DNA of 64,000 bases from Mactromeris polynyma (GCA_032209605.1 JASFXZ010000014.1:3616912-3680911), one strand, 5' to 3'; numbered from the stretch's first letter, positions 34,501 through 46,066 are shown. The notes: generated by a model from the letters alone, not told the origin. Numbers and translations: made by a program.

Positions 34501-37179
34501 TATACTAATCACAAGTGCTAAGCTGTTGTTTCATCTAGGTTTGTATGTGCATGCTTTTGAGGAAAAATTATCTGGTTGGGAAAAGTACCATTTGTAGAGA
34601 CTTATGATTTTTTCAACAAGCTTTGTAATACTACAGTTAAACACATAAAACAAGCAGCTAACCAAAGGATTGATAATAGTGGTTGCTTATATCACAGACG
34701 GCTGCAAATGTTGGGTTGAAATCCAAACAAAATGTGTCTCTACATTCTCAGTATACAACTCGTGACATGACATTATGAGAAAGAGCATATTGTATCTATA
34801 TTATTGGTATCTATTCAAAGCTGGATGGACTGAGATGTGACAGACATAGATAAAACACATAGTAATGACTCTGAATGTATTTGTTTTACATACTTATAAA
34901 AAAATAACATGCTGTTATACAATTAATATTTTTGTACTATTTAAATGCTTCATTAATTATCTCAGACCAATAATTTGAAACGGTCAATTAAGTCATTTTC
35001 TACAAAATTATCTTTCTCATATTCCTGTTTTAATTAGTTGCAATTTATATATAATTGCATATACCTTTGCTATAAAGGCTTATTTTGCACTATTACATCA
35101 ATTATAACATCAAAAATTACTGGCATTAAAATTTGATGCAATAATTTTGGCAATATAGGTCAACTTGTTAACTTTGACTACCTCATTTTTGCTCAACTTT
35201 GATCGCCGTGCAACCTCCTTTTGCTGCATTCTGCAGCAACTTTTGTACTTGTCGGATACATAGATCTAAGATAGCCCGAGGCTACATGGTAATGTGTTAT
35301 ACCAGTTATCAATCGGTGATCATCGGAAAATTTACGATCACTTACGGAAACTAACGACAGACCAATTGACTGCTGACCAAAAGCCCCATCGATATCGATC
35401 TGCATCGACTGGATTTATCTGATAAGCGATATTGTTGGGTATGTCGAAAAAGAGTAAAAATAAATTTTGAAAAATATAGAGTCAAAGTCTGGGTATTTTC
35501 CGACCGTCCCTCGTACATTGTAGCACATATATATCAAAGGACTGAAGGTCCTGGTAGGCGCTTCCAAGACAAGACTGCACGTTTTCTGTATTATCGTGTT
35601 AGAAATTAATACGCGACTATTCGGGTAAACTCTTTCGCCAAAAATGACACAAATAATCCAGAAAAGTCGTTTATATCAAGACTCCTTCCATTCCACAATT
35701 GATTATCCCTGACAAATCAGCCATTATACTCATCTATTATAAAATCAGAGGACTTTACATGTACTACTTTCTTGGGACGATGAATATGGCGGTACTTCGA
35801 GCAGACCATCTGGTTGGTGATGATAGCAATGAGACGCTAAGGCGCATCAACAAGCAGAATACTTAATTCGTGTTGTTCCTATTATTTTTTTGGCATTTAT
35901 ATGACTGTCACTCGTTCAATAAATTCAATACCGATACAACACTGATTTGATATCCTCAATATAATTATGTACATGTTCTCGTCTATTCCAGGTCAGGAAA
36001 TGTCTCCAAAGGACAGTACTTGTCAGCGTGTGTGTAGTTTTGGCATATACCCATATACGTATCATAACGAATTATTTGGTTGCCAGGAATAGAAAAGCTG
36101 TTCTAAAACAATACTTTGCCAAGTATAATCAGATTACAAGCAATACCAAAGAACCAGTGTCTGTAGTTGATATTGAGCATATAAAAATAAACGACACATT
36201 CGAATGTGCGAAACGAGAGTTGCTTGTGTACACGTGTAATGGTTGGTGCGGTGGGTGGGGCGATCGACAATTAGGGATAATAACCGGTTTTCTGCTTGCT
36301 TTGTTGTCCAATAGAATATTTGTTATCGACATGAATTCGCCGTGTAAGCTTGAAGATGTCATGGACAGTAACCTGTATAACTGGTTGGCGTGCAAACCAT
36401 TTCTACAAAATGTATCTAATGAAGAAACAATACATGTGAATAGATCAGATAGTATGACTCTACCGTCAGAGATCTTGCGTCCTGATTTTGCCACCAATGG
36501 AAGAAAACGTGTTATTCGCTTGCGAACGAATAGATTAATACTTAGCACGATACGACAGCATGAAGATGTCTCGAATTATATGAAATGGATACTTAACATG
36601 CCCGACGAAGCAGTGATTCACTTGGTTCTAAACATTTTATTCAAAAACAAAGAAAAAGCGCAGAATCAAATGCATGAATTTATTGACAATACAGTACGAG
36701 GGAGAAAACTTGTCTGTGCACATATCAGGAAAGTTAAAAACCCAACCCTACCAACAGATGGATCACTTCCAGCGATCAATGAATCCACGATATTCTCGTT
36801 TTTACAGGACTATTCTGACTACACGAGGTATCTGGTTTATGTTGCAAGTGATTCTGAAAAAGTTAAGGGAAAAGCTGTTGAGAGTGTTCCTAATGTTGCC
36901 ACTACTAACAAAACGATAGTCCATGTTAACATTTTTAATAAAAAACAAATGCCTGTTGCAAAATTAATTGAAGGTTTCGCAACCGTTTTGTATGAACAAG
37001 ACTTGTTGTCTCGATGCGATATTTTAGTTCTGACGCGAAGTAATTATGGCTTCAATGCGGCACATATGAGAGATAGGCCTGATGGTTTGTTTACGTATAT
37101 ACCAGTAATGGACAAAGTTAATGCAACAAATATGCGTGGCATTTGGGAAGATCAAGTCGCTAAAAATCATATAAGATAG
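31510..37179 (+). CDS. Type II membrane glycosyltransferase, fucosyltransferase-like
   Basis: Proposed join: 31510-31581 and 35992-37179, 419 residues. The first coding exon (MSHQFVLDMSVGAVDCSCLE ...) ends CAG|GTAAGA in phase 0. The large exon opens in phase 0 after TCTATTCCAG. The GTG at 36028 is internal and there is no in-frame ATG before it in the large exon, so an upstream start exon is needed; the 31.5-kb exon is the best candidate seen. Features: signal-anchor segment (about 32-53, TVLVSVCVVLAY), GWCGGWGDRQLG (108-119) where fucosyltransferase-like enzymes have a GG.G.R nucleotide-sugar turn, CAHIRK (H268, R270; HxR motif), and CDILVLTRSNYG (366-377) near the end. It probably adds a sugar to glycans in the Golgi. 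Family assignment (GT-B fucosyltransferase-like superfamily) rests on motif pattern; donor and acceptor are unknown. Confidence 0.7.
32295..32405 (+). repeat. Dispersed repeat D3, copy 1
   Basis: ATTCCTGTATGACCCCAATA then TTTGGAAATGACCCT, and later GAAAACACTGCC. The same words appear in the same order at 41865-41965. Confidence 0.65.
33728..33999 (-). repeat. Tandem duplication (2 x 136 bp) of a tRNA-like repeat
   Basis: Two direct copies begin ACCATTTAAGTAATTCAA at 33728 and 33864. On the minus strand each carries a box-B-like GGTTCAAGTCC and an upstream TGGGG..AGGCGGCAACCTGG. They look like a SINE head duplicated in tandem. A third, degraded piece lies at 33600-33720. Confidence 0.65.
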
Positions 37180-38211
37180 AGACATACTTGGTAAATATGT
37201 AATAGATTGGGTGTAGGGTTATCCATTTTACATTTGTTTATGTATACACTTTTAAATACTTTTTTTGTAAGTCCAGGACATAATTAGATATTTTAATACT
37301 CACTGATAAAAAAACATTATAGGGAAAATATTAAGCAATAGATGTATTAACTCCTATTTTATTAACATTTCGGCCAAAAGGGCTTTATCAAAATTATGAG
37401 ACTTTTTACAAACAACATTTTTGACTCGACGTTATGTGCATTGTGTAGTTATCAAAATTGGCAATGTGTCCACAGGGCCTACTCAATGCCATTAACTCTA
37501 CTGTCCCTAGGAGGAGAGGGGCGTGAAACCCGAAGTTTCCTATAAAGTTTGAAGACTGTTTGAAGATGTATGTCCAATGATTCAGGAGAACGATGTTTTG
37601 TTCAAAAGACGGATATATTTGCAAAGATCGGTATGAGAATATCATTGGTGGATGGACCTGAGAATGCGGTATAAAACTCTAGGAGTCTTTTTCATGTGAT
37701 AATGGGGGTCTTTTTTACATATTACAAGTTTAATTCTTTTTCGGCGTAGCCGTACTAACATGGATTTGCTATTTGCATATCAGTGTTGCGTTAACCAATC
37801 AAATCTTACGTTAACCACCAAGGCAATTTCCATTCAACCGAACAATGTTTGTAACCTTGATGCGTATTGGTTAACCTTTCGATAAAGGGTACGTTAAATT
37901 ACCGAGTTCCATTGAATTTCGGTGGATTTACCGAAATCAATTTTGGATCTGGAGTGACCAGCAATCGTAACATCCCGGCATTTTTTATGTTGCACAACAA
38001 ATCTGAACCTTCAAATTGCACCGAACATCTTTTTCAAAATAATACATTTTCAACTCTAGCCTGGCAATTAGTTTGTAATATGTTCTGTTAAAACATTATA
38101 ATGAATCATTTTACATTAAAGTTATGCTCAAATTAATGGTCATAGTTATACCTAAACAAACATGAAAAATGTATCTGAAATAATTAAAAGAACATTAATG
38201 AATACTCATTA
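37180..38211. other. 3' flank of the glycosyltransferase-like gene
   Basis: No gene seen. No AATAAA was spotted close downstream of the stop codon. Dispersed repeat D1 lies inside. Confidence 0.45.
37744..37985 (+). repeat. Dispersed repeat D1, copy 2
   Basis: Plus-strand copy matching 15835-16096 read in reverse, including CCACCAAGGCAATTTCC, GGGTACGTTAAATTACC and TCTGGAGTGACCAGC. Each copy supports a short frame (MVNL.IKGTL ... FGSGVT), but stops follow and no family is recognised. Confidence 0.75.
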
Positions 38212-39945
38212 TCAAAGAATGTTGTTCGTCCATCGCACTGCGAATATGACCACAACATCAGGTCGATGATTGTCTTCTGTATGTATGAAGATGACTGATG
38301 AGTCCAATCCTCGCACGGAAGGTACGTCCACAGGTGTCGCAGATATGGTCATCAGATGCTGCTGATGTGCCTGCTGCTCTTGCCTTGCGATCCAGACGCT
38401 TTGCCAGGCGTGATCCAGTCTGTTGGATTCTGCCTTACTTATTCCTCTGTATTTTGCTGTTCTCCTGGCAGGGCGGTTCTGGGCCAGGTTTCCTAATTCT
38501 CTGGGCATAAGCCCATTTTCTTTAGAGAGGCTTTCAGGCTGTATTTGTCTTCTGACCTACACCTTTTTGTTATCCCAAGGAAAGTTTACCATAGAGAAGC
38601 TGTTTGGGGAGGCGATGATCTGGCATACGGCTGACGTGACCTGCCCAACGTACTTGTGATTGCTGTAGTAGCATGTATACAGATGGGAGATTTGCTTTTG
38701 AGAGAATCTCGCTGTCTGCAACCTTGTCTTGTCATTTGATGCGGAGACAACTCATATAGAAGTGATTCAGTTGTCTAGCATGGCGTGCATAAACAGTCCA
38801 ATACTCACTGGCATATAGCAGGGTGGTAAGAACTACAGCTCTGTAGCCTTTAAGCTTAGTTTCTAGGCTGATTCCTCTACATTCCCAGACGCTGGAGCGG
38901 AGTCTTCCAAACGCTGTGCTAGCCTTGGCGATTCTGCTGTTCTCTTCGTCATCTATGTTGAATGGAAGTCATGGATGATGGTTGTCTTCACTTTGGTGAC
39001 AGCATTTAAGCGCCTTTGGTTGAAGAGTTTGCCATCTGTCCTGTAGCGCAATACAATACCTGGTTTTATCCTCAACAAGAGCATCGTTTAACATGACAGA
39101 GAAAATCATGTTGAACAGGGTTGGAGGAAGGACTGCTAAGTCGGGAGATTGTCCATTGTTGTCTATCACATGCGCCATCATACCATCATGGAACTGTCTA
39201 ACGATGGTGATGAAGCGGACCGGACATCCAAATGTGGCCATCATTTTCCAAATCCCAGCTCGGCTGACAGTTTCGAAGGCTTTTGTCAGGTCAGCAAAGG
39301 CAGTGTAGAGGTCCTGGTGATGTTCTTGGCATTTCTCCCGAAGTTGACGGGCAGCAAACACCATGTCAACTGTTCCTCTGTCTGAACGGAAACCACATTG
39401 GCTTTCTGGTATGTGGCCGTTTTCTAAGTGTCCAGTTAGTCGGTTCAAAAGAACACGGGCCAGGACAGAGATTGACTATGGAGGCATCTTTGAATTCATG
39501 GGACTGGACACCCTTTTCCTAGCATGTGTGGACCAGCTCTAACAGTTTGGATGGTAGAGTGCCACCTCAAGTCTTGTATATCTCCGCAGGAATGGCATCT
39601 GAACCTGGCGCCTCCGCACAGGACATTTGCTTGATTGCATTTTCTACTTCTGCGAGATATGGGGAGTTGTCAAGGGATTTGTTGATCTCTACTTGGGGTA
39701 GCCTAGCAATTTCATCATCGTTGATGGAGGATGGTCTGTTTAGTACATACATGTAGTTGAAATGCTCAGCCCATCTGTCAAGGATCTTTTCTTTTTCTGT
39801 AATGAGAGATGATGCATTAGCGCCTAACAGAGAAGATGAGTCCGAAGTCTGAGGACCGTACACTGCACACAAGGCTTCAGCAAAGCGCTTAGCATCGCGT
39901 ATGTCTGCATTCCTCTGAATTCCTCTACCTTGCTTCTGAGCCACG
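38212..39945 (-). mobile_element. Dead non-LTR retrotransposon (LINE), reverse transcriptase remnant
   Basis: On the minus strand, in order: an N-terminal RT piece (39944-39567: ILDRWAEHFNYM, EIARLPQVEINKSLD, SDAIPAEIYKT), the fingers/palm (39448-38969: PESQCGFRSDRGTVDMVFAA, TAFADLTKAFETVSRAGIW, PPTLFNMIFSVMLNDA), then a C-terminal region with RIAKASTAFGRLRSSVWE, QVRWAGHVSRMPDHRLPKQL and a terminal CDTCGRTF zinc-finger-like motif. Frameshifts, stops and deletions separate the blocks. The segment that should hold the catalytic (F/Y)xDD is gone: the palm block runs straight into the later RIAKAS block near 38960. The 5' endonuclease domain is absent. It resembles copies often annotated as craniofacial development protein 2-like; the exact clade is not assignable by eye. 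Confidence 0.85.
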
Positions 39946-40234
39946 TGTCCCGCATGATGCGTACACTCAACAAAATTCCTAATCGGTCAGTTTATATTGT
40001 ATTATTATTTTTCTAATAATGCATGTATTCACACAAAATTTCACATACCGATATTTGAACAGGTAATGCAGCGAATTATTGATTTTTTAGGCCGGCTCGC
40101 TATGAAATTAATCGTATTAGGCGTATTGACGTTTATAGCACGTTTTGCACGTGCGGGGCATGGACACATATTTGCACGTGTTCGTGTACACTTTTGTCAT
40201 TGCTGATGAAAATCCTTTTTGAAAAACACAAAAC

Positions 40235-40425
40235 ATGGTGAGAATGACTGAAGAAGAACGCGCCTGAGCCGTCGGAATGATACAGGCCGGAACTCATTTA
40301 CGACAGGTGGGTTTTATTTTTTGAAATTTCATAAGAATATTGACATTATTTGTTTGTAGCCATTATATTGGTGGTTATTTCATTTTTCAACTTATTTCAG
40401 GTGGCAAGAACATTCAATATAATGG
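40235..40425 (+). pseudogene. Tc1-like transposase N-terminal relic with intron-like insertion
   Basis: The frame from ATG 40235 reads MVRMTEEERA, an in-frame TGA, then AVGMIQAGTHLRQ up to 40306. Sequence resuming at 40401 continues VARTFN. This is the start of a Tc1-family helix-turn-helix (MTEEERARAVGM..AG...RQVAR.FN pattern). The 94 bp between (40307-40400) begin GT and end TTTCAG, so they look like an intron or an insertion. No catalytic part is found. Confidence 0.65.
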
Positions 40426-40449
40426 CTACAAATAATGTCAATATTCTTA
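40332..40449. repeat. Inverted repeat, about 35-bp arms
   Basis: TAAGAATATTGACATTATTT on the left pairs with AAATAATGTCAATATTCTTA on the right. Both arms include GTAGCCATTATATTG or its inverse, and the left one has an extra TTTG. The loop is about 45 bp. The right arm overlaps the continuation of the Tc1 relic, so the inverted repeat arose after, or together with, the insertion. Confidence 0.8.
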
Positions 40450-40616
40450 TTTTAAACTCATTTTACACTGGACGGCAGCAACCATGCGCTACGAGCAAAG
40501 TAGAAAAATATACATATTTACAAGACTGTGCGAAATGGTGATTGATGGGCATCGCTGTCCGGCTAACTCCACGGACGATGAGGAAACAGGACTCAAATCT
40601 AAACAGACTCAAACAA

Positions 40617-40735
40617 AATGAGCAATGCACTCAACTGCGGCTAAAACCAGAAGAGTTGGTACGTAAACTCACAACATGAGCAATGCGCTAACGCGCGGAT
40701 CAAACCGGAAGAGTATATACAAAGACTTACTAAAA
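40617..40735 (+). repeat. Two diverged direct copies of a 58-bp unit
   Basis: AATGAGCAATGCACTCAACT...GAAGAGTTGGTAC is followed 58 bp later by CATGAGCAATGCGCTAACGC...GAAGAGTATATAC. A shorter third remnant (AATAAGCTCAAACC) follows. Confidence 0.6.
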
Positions 40736-41039
40736 TAAGCTCAAACCAAAAGATTCTCAAAAGAGTCGCAGTGTTTGTCACATTTTCCCGAAAAAATACA
40801 ATCGACGGCTCACTTCTCAAAGTGAGCGACCATTTACAGTCAACCAAAGGAGCTAATATAACAATGGAGTTCTACGTAATAACCGAGCTTGCGACATCGA
40901 AGAACTCCAATATATGCTTCGGAGTTAAAAATGAGTTCGGATACTCCGCAAGCCGAAGCAAATTTATATGATGTGCTGCAAATATTTGAAACTTAATGTG
41001 CGTTACTCAGTTGCTCCAAGTGAGTGATAGTTATTGCAC

Positions 41040-41062
41040 GGCGTGTCAACGCCGTGCATATT
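41040..41062. repeat. Perfect-stem hairpin shared with 29.4 kb
   Basis: GCACGGCGTGTCAACGCCGTGC has 9-bp complementary arms. A slightly diverged copy is at about 29386, and the words flanking it are alike (ATTGCACGGCG, GCATAT, GTTAG, ATGG.CTCG). CGCCGTGCA also appears at 35205 and 47307, so this seems to be the end of a dispersed element. Confidence 0.6.
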
Positions 41063-41134
41063 GAGTTCTGTTAGCGTCGTTTTGCAATGGACTCGGTTAA
41101 GAACAAAATTGCGGGAAAAATCGAACAGAGCCTA

Positions 41135-41357
41135 GGGTGGGACAAAAATCCGGGACTTTTAAAAAATCCGGGACTTTGGTGGGAAAATCCGGGATCGATA
41201 TTTTGGACTATATCGTAGGTGTCAACGGTCAATAACGATAGAGGAACATTCGTTCACACCCTTCAGTTAACATATGTTCCACTCGAACAATTTTTAAAAA
41301 TCGATCCCGGAGAATCCCGCATCACGGATCCCGGATAACGGGTTTCAGTCCCACCCC
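41135..41357. mobile_element. Non-autonomous element with perfect 8-bp target duplication
   Basis: AGAGCCTA occurs at 41127-41134 and 41358-41365. The element begins GGGTGGGACAAAAATCCGGG and ends GGGTTTCAGTCCCACCCC, inverted over about 18 bp with mismatches. Internally ATCCGGGA/TCCCGGAT words recur. An 8-bp duplication fits the hAT superfamily. Removing element and one duplication would restore a continuous sequence with a GCCTGCGC motif. Confidence 0.85.
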
Positions 41358-41864
41358 AGAGCCTATTGTGCGCCTGCGCAGACCGGCGGGAATATATGTC
41401 GGGAAGCGAACGATTGTGCGTTGTAACGTCATTTATTGATTTTGTAGGCTACAAAAGCTAAATTAAGGTATGTGATTTTGTTGTATATTATGATTGATGT
41501 CATTAACTAATATTTTCAACTGTATAATTATTGAATTTTATCGTTTCAACATTGTGGTTGACCCATCGCGTGGTTGACCTACATTTTATTTGTTATTGTT
41601 ATGATGCAGCCAGCATTCGTCTCTGTGCTCTGTTTAATATTTTGCAGTATTTTCCCTCATTCATAAGTCATGTATCGTTCAAACATGCGTGATAATTAAC
41701 ATGTAAACGTTTAAACTCGCAGGTTGTATTAAATACACTGATCACATGTTCTAACCTTACAGCGATTTTCCGAAAATGTACTTTCAGTTTCAACTTTCAA
41801 TTTCATTATTAGTATTACATGCAGACTGAATGTGTCTAAGTACATAAGCGTCGACTCGATTTAG

Positions 41865-41965
41865 CATATTCCTGTATGACCTCCAATACTTGGAAATGAC
41901 CCTGGCCTCGGATATGAAATTGCAATGACTTTCAATTTTAAAAGTCCACGGAAAACACTGCCAAT
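41865..41965 (+). repeat. Dispersed repeat D3, copy 2
   Basis: ATTCCTGTATGACCTCCAAT then ACTTGGAAATGACCCT and GGAAAACACTGCC, matching 32295-32405 in order and orientation. Confidence 0.65.
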
Positions 41966-44900
41966 GATAGATGGAGAATCTCAATTAAGATAATTGTCTG
42001 ATGACATCTTCAAATTGATGTCTTCAGATACACGATCAGCAAATGAATGGCTGTTCTAAAACATTATTTGAGATGAAAGGCAAAATGCATTATTATCCAT
42101 TGGAAAGTCTAATGCAGTATTTTATTGATTACCTTTTATTGCAGGAAGTTCCGAAGAAGCTGTATGTGAGGTACTGAGAATGTCAAAATTAAGAACATAT
42201 ATTTTGAAGATGCAACAAACAAATGTTAGGTGGCCTTATGGTGCAAATGTGTGAATGAAACCTTTCAACCTGGAGACTTGTCATAACAGACAGTGTTACA
42301 AATACCTACAGAAATGAAGTTTCCCTTTCAACAACATCCCAGACCTTAGTCACGGTATGTCACATGGTTCTCCTACTGTATAATAAACTCACTTTAAACA
42401 GATAAAAAATAGTGACTTTGAAAGCCTTGGAAAACTCGCATTGAAGTGCGTGTAACATTTCCTTGTATATAAGTTCATAATTTGAAGTTTAATACTTAAA
42501 TGTTCATGGAAAAAGTTAATTTGAAAGACATGTTGAATGAATAAAATAGCAGTACAAATGCTGTTTTGGTCCTTGAATTTTGTGAAAATACCCTTTGAAG
42601 AGTCCTTGAATTTTTATTGGGAAGGGTGGGAAATTTGTGTTGTGTCTTGAACAACAGACAAATTGTGAGGTTAATTATTGCAATTATAGGAAATGATACA
42701 TTGATATTCTGCTATACAAATTTAAATAGCAAGTTCAAATTATTGCAATCCTGTCGCCTGTTACCTTAAGCTAAAATAAGATATTGCAAACAAATTCTGA
42801 TGTACTTTAGTACAGTAGTTATATCATCAAAAAGGCATAAAGTTTTTTTTGTCCATTCAGATAGTTTTAGTTTAATAATTTTAGCAGCTGTCAACTGATA
42901 CTTTTGAAATATATTGTTATTGGCTAATGCTTTTTAGTACCATTAAATTTTACATGGAGACATTAATATGTCATGGTTATAATAAACATGTAACTAAATC
43001 CATTGTTAAAGCAGAAAAGTAAAGAAATACACAATTAAAGAACAACAAACCGTCAAAGAGTATATGCAGCAGCAAGATCAAAGTAATACATTTTTTTTAT
43101 CATAAACACGATTGGGTCACTTATCCTCACACTCCATCAAAAAGAGCTTTAACACTAGGCGAAAGATTCAACACCTAAATATAGCAAAAATTGTTCAGAT
43201 ATTTCTTAAATATGTTTCATTAATACCCTTACAATATACCTATACTATTGTATTTTAACAGAAAACAGAATTTCCAGTAGAAGACGTAATTGATGAGGTG
43301 GATAGTGTTTGTCAGGAAGAAGATGAGTTCTCCTTCTTAACAATAGATGACAAAGTAGTTGGGTACCTGTAGGAATGGTGAAGCAGATGTTCCCAGATAT
43401 GCAAGATGAACATTAGAGCTTCATATTGTTGCCTTGTGTAAACCTTACATAAGTGTCACTTGCACTTACAAGGACAGTGATCCCTTATCTATTCGGAACA
43501 ACTGACACTGCAATCAAAGTTATGCGAAAAACTAGATACTTCCATTTTTGATATCATTCGGTATTTATTCATATCCCGGTATTGAAGGTGCTAATTTTTT
43601 TTATTTTGAAGTCATGATTCCCTGTGGCATATTCATAGTACACACCAATTTTGATAAAAAGCATGAACAATTATGCAATTGCTTACAAGTATAATTTCTT
43701 TTGGAATATTTTTGTTGCCAAAATTGAAAACCTGTTGCCAAATTATTGTCTTTTTCACATTTGATGTTATTGCCGAATGACAGAGGGAACCCTAGAAACA
43801 AAAAATGTGGATTTTATTCTTGATTTACGACTGTTTCAGAGAGAGAGAAAAAACTCCCCTCAACAACCTCTAACACACCACTTTATTATTTTCTTCATTG
43901 GTGGCTTTTAAAAATTGAAATTTACCATTAGCAGTAACTTTATTTCTGTAGGTAATGGGGTTAATATATTGCATCCTGTGGAGTGCAGTATTTTCTGGCC
44001 CTTTATTCTTAAATGTATAAAATCAGCTTGTTAGTGCAATGAAATTTACTTCAGGGACAATATTTATAATATTTGTGCATACGCCTTGGCATGTAACCAG
44101 GAAAGTACTGGGTAGATTCCAGGAAAATGGTAACTGTACGATGGGTCTCATTGGCACTATGCAGTGACCGTATTTGGCTTCAAAAATTGTCTGTTTGACC
44201 TATACTCCTCTACTGGCATCTAAAAAGTATATTTATGGTGTGCGGCAGACATACCGGGTAGACCAAATTACCATAATGTGCATTATAAAATGTGCACGGC
44301 GACGGGCGACCTCATAAACACAGTAATACTATACATACATACCTTTTTACTGTATGGCAAAAGTTAAGTATGTCAAAAAACCACATGTGAAAAAACCCAG
44401 TCAGCACTCAAAAGTTTTTAAAAAACCAAGCCCTCCCTTATTTTAATTTAATTTTTGCTTGGGCCTCTTATTTGAATATGTTGTACTGTGTTTTGATAGT
44501 TGACTTTGCTTGTCTTTGATACTTGTAACAGTCCTTACATTAATGTGCTTTTGCAATATTCATGTCTTGCCTCAGTCTTCAGGTGTTTTATTGCTGTTTG
44601 TTTCACTTTGATATTTTTTAATTATTTAACTCATTCAAGATTTGTTCATTGCATGATTGTCCTCAAATATTGTGTCACACAGCCCCACTCAGCCCCACTC
44701 GAATTCCAAAATAGCCACTTGGGCTTCTGATTGCCAGACATTTTTTCTAAAAAAATCTATTTACCCTTTGGCTGATTTGCTATGAACATGGCACATGATT
44801 GTACTGTACGAAAATTACATCCAACATCTGATTCGCTGACATATTTTGGATATTATATCTAAAGCTGCTAGAGCAGTTTAAACCAAACCGGATAAAAATG

Positions 44901-45877
44901 TTCCTTGAATAGCCCTATGCTGTGTCTGCAGTCTACTTTCAACTTTTGATACAACTGGTCTAACATACTTTTTGTTACTGACTAAGCTCAAAGTAGTTTC
45001 CTTTAAAACAAAGCTTGGATGATTTGACCTGGATTCATGTATAAACTATATAAAAGATGATGTTTTTGCAATTAAGCTGCATATGAAGTAAACAGTTTAG
45101 TACTAATATTTAACTACAATGTATAATTATATAAACTTTGTTATTGCTTGTACATAATTATGTGTTCATCATCTTGTATTTATTATGTCTCCACATGTTG
45201 TATGTTTGTCTGTCCAGTCTGCCTTGTTCTCCCTTTATCTCCAAAATCCAGTGATAGATTTTCATCAACTTGCTGGGAAGTATCAGTATGAAGTCTAGTA
45301 GTTCATATTGTAATTTGGGGTCATAATGTTAAAAGTCAAGGTCACAGGTGTCTGAAACTTGAAAACCTTGTCTGCTGTTCATCTCTAAAAAAACCTGTTA
45401 CATTTTCATCAAAGTTGTGCTTTGAAAATTAATTGGAAAATACCCCACTGCAACAAGATAACTCATAACCTATGGCAAGCTAGTGTTATCATAACTTTAT
45501 GCCTGGCCATACTGATTTTACTCTAATTTAGCGAGGATAGAATTTAATATGTCATTTTATAATTAAATATTCACAAACGTTACATAAAGGGTCTAATATC
45601 TTTGTATTTCATTTATTTACAATCGTGACAAACATTTCACTTGTTTTACAGTCTTAAGGTTCTACCATTATTACTGACCATTTTTCTTTATTTTGGATTG
45701 AAAATCTAGCATTTCTAGATCAAGTCGGATTGAAGATCTCTTGGAAAAAATGTTTATTCTTTCTTCAATAAGTTTTTATTCTTTTTCACATTTATGTCTT
45801 ATGTTTTTGTTTTATTCCATATTCCATGCAAACCTTCTTACCTAGTTACACAAACTTTGATATTATAAAACTGTTTA
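41966..45877. other. Interval with at most one weak exon candidate
   Basis: AT-rich. One protein-like open stretch lies at 43262-43373. A repeat-like stretch at about 45180-45470 has GTCAAGGTCACAGGTGTC and TTCATCAACTTGCTGGGAAG, words of a type common in dispersed bivalve repeats. Confidence 0.4.
43262..43373 (+). CDS. Possible orphan terminal exon (unrecognised)
   Basis: After TATTTTAACAG the frame reads KTEFPVEDVIDEVDSVCQEE then DEFSFLTIDDKVVGYL and TAG. Its acidic, low-repeat composition is more protein-like than its surroundings, and codon usage looks mixed. No convincing partner exon was found: a segment at 42145-42353 has plausible splice ends (TTGCAG, CACG|GTATGT) but no sustained frame. 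It could be the end of a gene, a fossil exon or chance. Confidence 0.25.
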
Positions 45878-46066
45878 CAGTCAAACCTGTCTGTAAAGAC
45901 CACCCATGGGAACAGCAAAATGTGGTATTTGTTTACAGGTGGTCTCTATTAACATATTAAATATCGTTTAAAATGGTCTGATGGGAGATAAAATTGATGG
46001 TCTTTGCAGACAGGTTTTGCAATAGTGGTCTTTGTTCGCAGGTGGTCTTTAACACAGGTTTGACTA
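45878..46066. mobile_element. Short TA-flanked MITE
   Basis: Left end CAGTCAAACCTGTCTGTAAA followed by GACCACC; right end AGGTGGTCTTTAACACAGGT followed by TTGACTA. Arms of about 28 bp, with GGTGGTCT recurring internally. TA on each side suggests Tc1/mariner-type insertion. A single diverged end (AAGGTGGTCTTTAAATTAGG) is at about 57719. Confidence 0.75.

Larger units (their letters stand above)
31582..35991. other. Proposed intron of the glycosyltransferase-like gene
   Basis: About 4.4 kb, AT-rich. It contains a dispersed-repeat copy (32295-32405), a tandemly duplicated tRNA-like repeat (33728-33999) and a 35200-35250 module (TTTTGCTGCATTCTGCAGCA) shared with 47302-47350. No other exon was recognised. 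Confidence 0.45.

Noticed and set aside
35782..35867. ATG at about 35784 as alternative first exon of the glycosyltransferase-like gene
   Set aside because: The only nearby donor (CTG|GTTGGT) is poor. The 31510-31581 exon has much better splice sites and matching phase.
36000..36097. ATG at 36000 as start of the glycosyltransferase-like gene
   Set aside because: It is in another frame and meets a stop near 36090. The correct frame is open to the acceptor at 35991.
36129..36548. 139-codon minus-strand frame
   Set aside because: Antisense shadow of the glycosyltransferase-like exon.
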